A model generated the notes under the pieces. It had not been told where the DNA came from. It saw nothing but the letters and a program-made list of their open reading frames with translations, and ran no database searches. The position numbers and the translations under genes were made by a program. Positions 1 through 5,297 of a stretch of DNA of 5,297 nucleotides are shown in pieces; positions within the stretch are counted from its first letter, which is position 1, and every line of letters begins with the position of its first letter. Where the stretch lies: contig DORI01000176.1 of assembly GCA_003512365.1 (NCBI GenBank), positions 29,318 through 34,614 of the forward strand, given 5' to 3'. The stretch is from Crocinitomicaceae bacterium. Its GTDB lineage: Bacteria; Bacteroidota; Bacteroidia; Flavobacteriales_D; Crocinitomicaceae.

Positions 1-1
1 C

Positions 2-484
2 GCTGGAATCTTTATATGGAAAGCTGAAACTATCTTGGCCTCCTTAAAAGAATTTCAACCGAAGCTCTCGGAATTATTTATAAACGATCTTTCCGCTTAC
101 AATACGTCACATGAAATAGATTTTATTAGCACAGCATTTCAAAAATGTGAGGATATTTCTATTGATTACGCCGTATTAGAACACGCCAAAAATGTGTCCG
201 TGGTGCTTTCAGATTTTGATTGGAGTGACTTGGGTACATGGGGAAGTTTAATCGATCACTTATCGAAAGACAATTTCGGTAACGCTGTGGTTGGGAAAAA
301 TGTTTTCCTATTCAATAGTGAAAATTGTTTGGTTAATATTTCGCCAAATAAATTGGTATTATTAGATGGATTAAAAGATTATATCGTAGTTGAATCGAAT
401 AATATGTTCATGGTGCTAAAATCGGAAAATGAACAAAAATTAAAAGAATATTTGAATGCGATAAACAAGGTAGCTAATCACTAA
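2..484 (+). CDS. manC: Mannose-1-phosphate guanylyltransferase, C-terminal part (5' end cut off by window edge)
   Basis: This enzyme makes GDP-mannose from mannose-1-phosphate and GTP in the cytoplasm, supplying nucleotide sugar for capsule, O-antigen or other surface glycans. The frame is open from base 2 and begins AGIFIWKAETIL, matching the N-S/A-GIF-W block found about two thirds of the way along the nucleotidyltransferase domain. The real start is therefore upstream, and the TTG at 35 is an internal Leu codon. Of 160 visible residues, 52-60 read ISIDYAVLE and 71-80 read DFDWSDLGTW, both hallmark segments of the family. The tail (about 120-150, LVLLDGLKDYIVVES...) is the usual end of the short form. 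No phosphomannose-isomerase cupin domain follows, so this is the single-function form of roughly 350 residues, with about 200 missing here. Its TAA abuts the dusB ATG with no gap. Family assignment is firm; the symbol follows convention and cpsB or rfbM would serve equally. Confidence 0.88.
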   Translation, partial: AGIFIWKAETILASLKEFQPKLSELFINDLSAYNTSHEIDFISTAFQKCEDISIDYAVLEHAKNVSVVLSDFDWSDLGTWGSLIDHLSKDNFGNAVVGKNVFLFNSENCLVNISPNKLVLLDGLKDYIVVESNNMFMVLKSENEQKLKEYLNAINKVANH

Positions 485-1483
485 ATGGTTAAAATAAGAA
501 ATATTGAGTTAGGAGAATTCCCGTTATTACTTGCTCCTATGGAGGATGTAAGCGATCCTCCTTTCAGGGCATTGTGTAAAAAGCATGGAGCTGATTTGAT
601 GTACACAGAATTTATTTCTTCAGAAGGTCTCATTCGTGACGCAGCAAAAAGTGTTCAGAAACTCGATATTTATGAATACGAACGGCCAATTGGAATTCAA
701 ATTTTTGGTGCTGACATCGAAAGCATGAAACAAGCAGCAGCCATAATAGAAAAAACGAATCCAGACATTCTAGATATCAACTATGGTTGCCCGGTAAAAA
801 AGGTTGCTTGTAAAGGAGCTGGAGCCGGTATACTTCAGGATATTCCCAAAATGATAAAAATGACTGAAGAAATTGTTAAATCAACATCTCTTCCGGTTAC
901 AGTTAAAACACGTTTGGGTTGGGATGAAAATACAAAATTCGTAGTTGATACCGCTGAAAGGCTGCAAGATATTGGTATTGAGGCTATTTCTATACACGGC
1001 AGGACCAGAAAGCAAATGTATAAAGGAGAAGCAGATTGGACTTTGATAGGGGAGGTGAAAAATAATTCGCGCATGAAAATTCCTGTCTTTGGAAATGGTG
1101 ATATTGATACGCCTCAAAAAGCTTTACAATATAAAGAAAGATATGGGGTAGATGGGATTATGATTGGCAGAGCAACTATTGGCTACCCATGGTTTTTTAA
1201 TGAAGTAAAATATTTTATGAAAACCGGAGAAACTTTGCCTTCGCCAACGATTTCAGAAAGAGTAGAGGTAGCCAAAGACCATCTTTTAATGAGTATCCGT
1301 TGGAAAGGTGAAACTCTTGGGATTAACGAAATGAAAAGGCATTACACGAATTATTTCAAAGGCATTGCTCATTTCAAAGACTATCGTTCTAGGTTGGTTT
1401 CATCGAATGAGTTAAATGAGATATTGGATACCTTAAATTTTATTTCTTCTCACGCTGATCAATTTCATTTTTCTTCAATTTAA
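485..1483 (+). CDS. dusB: tRNA-dihydrouridine synthase DusB
   Basis: DusB is an FMN- and NAD(P)H-dependent enzyme that reduces specific uridines to dihydrouridine in the D-loop of tRNA. The 332-residue product has the expected full length. Visible motifs are the N-terminal FMN-barrel segment LLAPMEDVSDPPFRALC (15-31), the segment IGIQIFGAD (69-77), and DINYGCPVKKVACKGAGAGI (97-116) with the catalytic Cys102. They continue with VKTRLGW (140-146, Lys141 at the flavin), SIHGRTR (169-175), the phosphate-binding GNGDI (203-207), and GIMIGRATIGYPWFF (224-238). The C-terminal helical tRNA-binding domain contains EMKRHYTNYFKG (282-293). ATG 485 directly follows the stop of the guanylyltransferase gene, so translation is probably coupled; the only purine-rich site is AAGGTAG at 468-474. 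The block VACKGAGAGILQD points to Bacteroidota. No lesion is seen. Other Dus paralogues are less likely given the PVKKV motif. Confidence 0.96.
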   Translation: MVKIRNIELGEFPLLLAPMEDVSDPPFRALCKKHGADLMYTEFISSEGLIRDAAKSVQKLDIYEYERPIGIQIFGADIESMKQAAAIIEKTNPDILDINYGCPVKKVACKGAGAGILQDIPKMIKMTEEIVKSTSLPVTVKTRLGWDENTKFVVDTAERLQDIGIEAISIHGRTRKQMYKGEADWTLIGEVKNNSRMKIPVFGNGDIDTPQKALQYKERYGVDGIMIGRATIGYPWFFNEVKYFMKTGETLPSPTISERVEVAKDHLLMSIRWKGETLGINEMKRHYTNYFKGIAHFKDYRSRLVSSNELNEILDTLNFISSHADQFHFSSI

Positions 1484-1488
1484 ATTTG
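1481..1488 (+). promoter_or_regulatory. Possible Bacteroidota -7 promoter element for the HNH-family gene
   Basis: TAAATTTG overlaps the dusB stop codon and matches exactly the TAnnTTTG consensus of the -7 element used by the Bacteroidota housekeeping sigma factor. It lies 35 bases before ATG 1524, which would put a transcript start near 1495. No convincing TTG or TTTG -33 element is visible about 19-21 bases upstream, and such an octamer can arise by chance in AT-rich DNA. Confidence is therefore low. If it is inactive, the HNH-family gene would depend on read-through from dusB. Confidence 0.2.
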
Positions 1489-1492
1489 AGCG

Positions 1493-1527
1493 AACAAATT
1501 GACCATCAACTTGTTTGACAAGCATGG
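1493..1527 (+). other. Two overlapping, mutually exclusive inverted repeats before the HNH-family start codon
   Basis: Hairpin A pairs AACAAATTG (1493-1501) with CAACTTGTT (1507-1515): eight of nine pairs form, with one A-C mismatch and loop ACCAT. Hairpin B pairs CTTGT (1510-1514) with ACAAG (1518-1522) around loop TTG. It can be extended across a 3x1 internal loop by CCAT (1503-1506) pairing with ATGG (1524-1527), which contains the start codon. The two share bases 1507-1515 and cannot form together. The pairing is read directly from the sequence. A role in attenuation or start-codon masking is inference, and small AT-rich stems like these can be accidental. There is no U-tract typical of an intrinsic terminator. 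Confidence 0.3.
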
Positions 1528-2105
1528 AAGTTTGGATGGTGATTCCTGGTTTTTCGAATTATGAAGTTTCTACATTTGGAAGAATTCGCTCTTTAGATCG
1601 GGTGAAATCCTTCAAAAACGGAAGGATTATGCATTATGAAGGTAGATTAAAAAACCTGAGAAAGCATCCGAAAAATAATTTCATTATGGCTGATCTCATT
1701 GACGATAATGGAAAAAGAAAAACGGTTTACCCTCACAAAATGGTCGCTTCTGCTTTCCTCCAAAATACAGACCCACGCAGAATGAAAGTAGTAATCCATA
1801 TCGACGGTAATGTAGAAAATAACTCAATTGAAAATCTTAAATGGTCGAGTTTTAGTGATTCAATTAAATCTGGATTCGATAGCGGAAAGCGAAGTAATGC
1901 AGATTTATGGGCAAAGAGAAGACTTAAATATGGACCTAAGGGAGGAAATAATTCCCAAGGAAGACCAGATCCATTAACCTTTGCTCAAAAAAAGAGAATT
2001 AAGTTTCTTAGATCGGAAAAAGGCTATAGTCTTAAACAACTTTCGCTTAAATATAAATGTAGTGTCTCACACATTCACAAAACGATAACCAGACTTAACG
2101 CTTGA
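1524..2105 (+). CDS. NUMOD4-HNH-HTH protein (free-standing homing-endonuclease-like, possibly catalytically degenerate)
   Basis: This 193-residue protein has the layout of HNH homing endonucleases found in phages and scattered in bacteria. Residues 1-26 carry the NUMOD4 DNA-binding motif (W4, IPGF 7-10, YEVS 13-16, GRIRSLDR 19-26). Residues 69-117 follow the HNH_3 pattern: HKMVASAF (71-78), then HIDGN with His92, NN 99-100 and ENLKW (103-107). Residues 150-191 look like a homeodomain-type helix-turn-helix, with SLKQLSLKYKC as second and SVSHIHKTITR as recognition helix. ATG 1524 is preferred to the upstream TTG 1515 because NUMOD4 proteins normally begin a few residues before the conserved Trp. 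Oddities are Ile91 where the family usually has Asn or Asp before the catalytic His, and Ser113 and Ser116 where the usual motif has Asn and His. The nuclease may therefore be inactive, leaving a DNA-binding protein. The last 11 bases overlap the oppositely oriented neighbour. Family assignment is strong; activity is unknown. Confidence 0.85.
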   Translation: MEVWMVIPGFSNYEVSTFGRIRSLDRVKSFKNGRIMHYEGRLKNLRKHPKNNFIMADLIDDNGKRKTVYPHKMVASAFLQNTDPRRMKVVIHIDGNVENNSIENLKWSSFSDSIKSGFDSGKRSNADLWAKRRLKYGPKGGNNSQGRPDPLTFAQKKRIKFLRSEKGYSLKQLSLKYKCSVSHIHKTITRLNA

Positions 2106-3426
2106 CATTAAAATTTTGTTTAGCGATTTTCTTTACTGAAAAATTTAAAAGACCGGTAATCTCACTTCCTTGAATATTTTGCAGTTGGAATTTATATTTA
2201 GTCCCTTTATGCCACCATTGGACTTCATTCACGTTGTCATTTTTGATTACTGGTTGCCCCCCAGAATATAATAACAATTTATTTTTTTGGATTCTTTTTG
2301 TCAATGGTGGAGATATCAGGAACCTTATTTTATCAGTTTCTTCGGTAATAAATCCTTTTAATTTCAGTTTCGAATAAAGACGGTTGAAATTATTATTAAT
2401 GGTTAATAAGGATGAATACACCGGAACTACAACATTTCGTTGTTTTTCAACTAAGACAGGGTTGAACTCATCATCTAATTCCGTTTCTTTATAAAGTTCT
2501 GTCGCCACCTTACTGCCCCCTTCAAAAAAACTGACATCTCCTTGCCAACTTTTTACAAAATCTTCAAACGGAAATCCATATTTACGTGATAACTTCTTTA
2601 ATTCTAAATAAAGTATATCATCAGGATGCTTTTTAAATTCGTCAACATTTAAGTGAACATTTACAAAATTTCCTGGTATACTTTTTCCTTTAACGATTGA
2701 AGGCCCCTTTTTTATTGACAGATAAAATGGTGAAATTTTTTTAAGATAGGATTTAAGTTTGAAATTAGATGAATCATTATCGTGGGCGAACATTGCTTTT
2801 TCTATTCCATATTGCTTAAATTTTTTCCAGTTGGAGTAGATAACGAGCGATTCATTTTTGAATTTTTCCTCACTTAAAAAACTGGACCATTCAGATTTTA
2901 CCTCTCCATATTTAGACCTATGAATTTCGTTAAGAACTTCTGAAAAATTAGTCCCATTGTATATTAACAAATAATCTTTCTCATGAAAAATACTTATTTT
3001 TTCTTCTTTAAAATAGAAATAGGATAAACCTTCAGTCGATTTCTTTTGAAATTTAAGTAAGGACTTAAGTTGCGCTAATCCATTTTCAATTTTACTATCA
3101 TCGTTTAATTCGATAATACAGCCCCAATTTCCATTCTCAAAGCCAAATAGATAAACAGGATTTTGTAGATTTATCCCCAAAGATCTCGATTGACTTAGTA
3201 AAAAGTCATAGCTAATAAATTGCCTATATTGTAACTTGTTATAATTAATTAATCCCGATATTTCTTTAACTAATTCTAACGGATTCATTGTGCCAATAAA
3301 ATCGGCGGTGGGGAGTCTGTCTATAATTCTTGGGTCTTGAATTTGTTCCTCTTTCCAGGGCTTAAGATAAAGTAAAATACCTAGTCCTGCAGATAATAAA
3401 AGAATAACAAAAACTTTCCTTATCAT
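2095..3426 (-). CDS. Membrane-anchored protein of unknown function, related to the upstream exported protein (DUF4836/DUF3352-like)
   Basis: I do not recognise a named function. The 443-residue product starts MIRK, followed by a hydrophobic segment at about residues 5-21 and then KPWKEE. It has no lipobox Cys and no clear signal-peptidase site, so it is probably a single N-terminal anchor with the rest outside the cytoplasmic membrane. Residues 36-95 (DRLPTADFIGTMNPLELV, YDFL at 73-76, GINLQNPVYLF at 84-94) resemble the N-terminal pattern of Bacteroidota DUF4836-type proteins. Residues 294-304 read WQGDVSFFEGG, and 342-392 form an L-x2-L-x3-LK-x2-G ... PL ... KN-x-L module also seen in the upstream gene. 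Only one Cys (103) is present and no enzyme motif is visible. ATG 3426 lies 3 bases after the upstream stop, so the pair is almost certainly one operon, probably with translational coupling. The 3' end overlaps the convergent HNH-family gene by 11 bases. The gene is clearly real; the family label comes from recalled patterns and is tentative. Confidence 0.82.
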   Translation of the reverse strand: MIRKVFVILLLSAGLGILLYLKPWKEEQIQDPRIIDRLPTADFIGTMNPLELVKEISGLINYNKLQYRQFISYDFLLSQSRSLGINLQNPVYLFGFENGNWGCIIELNDDSKIENGLAQLKSLLKFQKKSTEGLSYFYFKEEKISIFHEKDYLLIYNGTNFSEVLNEIHRSKYGEVKSEWSSFLSEEKFKNESLVIYSNWKKFKQYGIEKAMFAHDNDSSNFKLKSYLKKISPFYLSIKKGPSIVKGKSIPGNFVNVHLNVDEFKKHPDDILYLELKKLSRKYGFPFEDFVKSWQGDVSFFEGGSKVATELYKETELDDEFNPVLVEKQRNVVVPVYSSLLTINNNFNRLYSKLKLKGFITEETDKIRFLISPPLTKRIQKNKLLLYSGGQPVIKNDNVNEVQWWHKGTKYKFQLQNIQGSEITGLLNFSVKKIAKQNFNVKR

Positions 3427-3429
3427 TTG

Positions 3430-5268
3430 TTATTTTGTAACAACATATAAGGCATTAATTAAATCCAGCAGGTGTTTTCCGGATTTATCTCCTGTCTCAT
3501 ATGTGTACTTTAACTTCAATTTTGTGTGAGTTATGTCAGTTTCAGTAGATTGCAATTCCATACCACCTGTTTTTCCTTTGAGTGCACTTATGAACTCATT
3601 TTGACGCGCAGGAAAAAAGTCTGAAGGCAAGCGATTTATGGTTTCTTTTAGGTCAAAATTTGCATACATAAAACCACTTTTCTTTATTGCTTTTACCTTT
3701 TTAGCTGAAAGAGCTTCTGCACCATAACCATCCGAGTGATTTTTTGCAAAATCAATATCGTTTGAAAAAATAAATAATCCGTTCTTATTGATCATATAAA
3801 GCGGTGCGGCATCGAGAATTGCATTTTGAAAACACCAATAGTCGCCCTCTTTTTTAAGTTGTGAGGTAAGACGACTCAAGTGTTTAAGGACTTTTTCAGG
3901 TATATCCGATCTCTTTGTTGTGAATCCTATTGTGAAAATAGGCATGTCCTCTATAGCCTCGGTTATTCTTTCAGAATATTCAAAAGTTTCTTCGTCATAG
4001 AAGAATTCTATTTTCTTTGTTTTAACTTTTTTAATACCATTAAATGAGCCAAACATACTTCCTTTGTATGTATCAAACAACGCATCTTTATTTACAAACT
4101 CATTCAATAACTCTATTGTAAGAACATTCATTGCAATCTGTGCGTTTTTCTCGTCCTCAAGAATTGGCATAATTACTTCATAAGCCTTTTCATAAGCCTT
4201 TCTCAAATTGATATTATAGGTGAAATATCCAGTGCTTTCGTTTGGAATATAGCGCAATACATTTTTATCAAATTTGCTATCAGTCATTTCTTGATAAATA
4301 GAACCTAATTTTTCGCCATACAATGCTTTAATATCAAATTCAATAGAATTATCCAATAAATACATATTGCCAAGAATTATATTTCCATTATATATTTCTC
4401 GAATATCTTGATAAAGTGTCGGTAAAACAGTCTGAAAATACCAGAGACCATTTGCTTTATCTATATTTCTTGAATTGTCCATGAAGAAAATTCCTTCTGA
4501 TGAATGCTGAATTTGTTCTGCAAAATGTTTATCAACGGTTGTTAATGAAACCCCCTTAACGAATAATTGCTCAAGTACAATTTCTAATTGATTTTTTTGA
4601 ATACGAGCTTCAACACTATCTCTTAATTCATAGTAGTTTTTAACATTGGGGTCGTCAGAAGCATCTGGAAAGTAATCTAATGGAGTATCTCCGTTTTCTT
4701 CAAATTCTTGCTCATCGAGAATATTTCCGTTGTCGTCAAAGTAATTTACGAATGGATTCTCATTACCATGAGCATACCAAATTGAATCGGTAATTTTATC
4801 TACATAGGTCATTAGAGGTTCGACACGAATAAGTAAAGCATCGTTATTCTTTATTACTAAATTATTGAAAAAAGATCCATAAACTTTGGCGCCATTGAGT
4901 GTTGAAATTGGCTCAAAATCATCAAAAATCGCGAATAATTGATGTGTGTCTTTTACCCCAAAGCTGAAACCAGAAACTTCAAATTGTTTGTCCTTACCGT
5001 AAAAAATATTTAACTTTTGATTAAAATCTACTCCTGCATCCTTCAGGGTTTTTCCACTTGTAGATCCATCGAAAAGTTCTTGATGAATTTCCTCCATGAA
5101 ATCGTAAGTAATCCATTCATCGATACTCACTTTCTGAAGTAAATCGGTATTGTTAATACTAAATACGGTAACTGCTTCTCTCGGAATAAGCTGTTCTGCA
5201 CTTTGTCCAAAAGCGCTTAAGTTTGCTCCAAGAATTAGCGGTATAAAAAACTTGTTTAATGGTATCAC
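3430..5268 (-). CDS. Exported protein of unknown function, DUF4836-like, with an acidic insertion
   Basis: The 612-residue product begins with a signal peptide: Lys6, a hydrophobic core at about 7-19, and a likely cut after AFG (19-21), leaving a periplasmic or outer-envelope protein with no lipobox. The mature N-terminus (QLIPREAVTVFSINNTDLLQK, then YDFM at 55-58 and a Ser/Gly-rich stretch before DAGVDFNQKLNIFYG at 77-91) matches the pattern I recall for Bacteroidota DUF4836 proteins: a Pro-x-Asp/Glu-Ala opening, a short strand, then a hydrophobic Y-F strand. Residues 176-206 form an acidic insertion with 12 Asp/Glu and no Lys/Arg. A C-terminal module (about 455-507) resembles one in the downstream protein. 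The start is GTG 5268; there is no ATG nearer than codon 58, and the frame stays open upstream to the window edge, so an earlier start is not excluded. No enzyme motif is seen. It probably acts in the envelope together with its downstream neighbour, but its function is unknown. Confidence 0.82.
   Translation of the reverse strand: MIPLNKFFIPLILGANLSAFGQSAEQLIPREAVTVFSINNTDLLQKVSIDEWITYDFMEEIHQELFDGSTSGKTLKDAGVDFNQKLNIFYGKDKQFEVSGFSFGVKDTHQLFAIFDDFEPISTLNGAKVYGSFFNNLVIKNNDALLIRVEPLMTYVDKITDSIWYAHGNENPFVNYFDDNGNILDEQEFEENGDTPLDYFPDASDDPNVKNYYELRDSVEARIQKNQLEIVLEQLFVKGVSLTTVDKHFAEQIQHSSEGIFFMDNSRNIDKANGLWYFQTVLPTLYQDIREIYNGNIILGNMYLLDNSIEFDIKALYGEKLGSIYQEMTDSKFDKNVLRYIPNESTGYFTYNINLRKAYEKAYEVIMPILEDEKNAQIAMNVLTIELLNEFVNKDALFDTYKGSMFGSFNGIKKVKTKKIEFFYDEETFEYSERITEAIEDMPIFTIGFTTKRSDIPEKVLKHLSRLTSQLKKEGDYWCFQNAILDAAPLYMINKNGLFIFSNDIDFAKNHSDGYGAEALSAKKVKAIKKSGFMYANFDLKETINRLPSDFFPARQNEFISALKGKTGGMELQSTETDITHTKLKLKYTYETGDKSGKHLLDLINALYVVTK
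4179..4202 (-). repeat. Tandem 12-base duplication inside the exported-protein gene
   Basis: Two adjacent 12-base units, CATAAGCCTTTT (4179-4190) and CATAAGCCTTTC (4191-4202), are identical at 11 of 12 positions. On the coding strand they specify KAYEKAYE, residues 357-364. The duplication keeps the frame and probably extends an amphipathic helix. This looks like a small replication-slippage duplication rather than a functional repeat array. Confidence 0.7.
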
Positions 5269-5297
5269 GGGGAGGTTGTTAACGTATGTTTTAATAG

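Noticed and set aside
35..484. A separate 149-residue gene starting at TTG 35
   Set aside because: The upstream in-frame codons from base 2 encode a conserved AGIFIWK segment of mannose-1-phosphate guanylyltransferase, so the TTG is an internal leucine codon of a gene cut by the window edge.
835..1117. Two open minus-strand frames of 78-79 codons inside dusB (835-1074 and 881-1117)
   Set aside because: They lie wholly antisense to the strongly conserved dusB barrel, overlap one another, have no recognisable motifs, and are best explained as shadows of the real coding frame.
1515..1523. TTG 1515 as the start of the HNH-family gene
   Set aside because: It adds only three residues (ending in Ser) before a good ATG, lies in the loop of the small hairpin, and NUMOD4 proteins typically begin a few residues before the conserved Trp, which fits ATG 1524.
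2090..2130. A bidirectional intrinsic terminator at the convergent junction
   Set aside because: Only a four-base CGCT/AGCG pairing (2099-2102 with 2122-2125) around a long AT-rich loop is visible; there is no GC-rich stem and no well-placed U-tract.
2095..5268. The two minus-strand genes as one gene split by a frameshift or stop
   Set aside because: Each has its own start and N-terminal export or anchor signal, each carries its own copy of the N-terminal pattern, and the first ends with a normal stop three bases before the next ATG. This is a tandem pair, not a broken gene.
1..5297. CRISPR array, tRNA/rRNA gene, insertion sequence or integrase
   Set aside because: No regularly spaced repeats, no cloverleaf-like or rRNA-like sequence, no paired terminal inverted repeats and no transposase or recombinase motifs were found; the window is almost fully occupied by the five genes described.

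Overview
This AT-rich window looks like a compact stretch of chromosome from a member of the Bacteroidota, most likely a Flavobacteriales-type organism. The evidence is the DusB sequence, whose GCPVKK-V-CKGAGAGILQD block is typical of that phylum, the absence of clear Shine-Dalgarno sites before most starts, and a pair of secreted or anchored proteins resembling the Bacteroidota DUF4836 type. Nothing shows a plasmid, prophage, insertion sequence, CRISPR array or RNA gene.

Left part, plus strand (1-1483): the 3' part of a mannose-1-phosphate guanylyltransferase gene (GDP-mannose synthesis, feeding cell-surface glycans) runs in from the window edge. Its stop codon directly abuts the start of dusB, a complete tRNA-dihydrouridine synthase gene. 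The zero-base junction suggests one transcript, although the functions are unrelated.

Middle (1484-2105): a 40-base gap holds a possible Bacteroidota -7 promoter element and two mutually exclusive small hairpins. After it comes a 193-residue NUMOD4-HNH-HTH protein, the architecture of free-standing homing-endonuclease-like genes. Several residues usually conserved in the HNH metal site appear to be replaced, so it may no longer be a nuclease. It is the most accessory-looking gene here.

Right part, minus strand (2095-5268): two genes, 3 bases apart and probably co-transcribed, read leftwards. The upstream gene encodes a 612-residue exported protein with a cleavable-looking signal peptide. The downstream gene encodes a 443-residue protein with an uncleaved N-terminal membrane anchor. 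They share sequence features at both ends and look like diverged relatives, resembling DUF4836/DUF3352-type envelope proteins of unknown function. The 3' end of the second gene overlaps the 3' end of the HNH gene by 11 bases in convergent orientation.

No gene-free stretch exceeds 40 bases. I do not see a clearly new multi-gene system. The best leads are the apparently degenerate HNH protein with its structured leader, and the tandem exported pair of unknown function.
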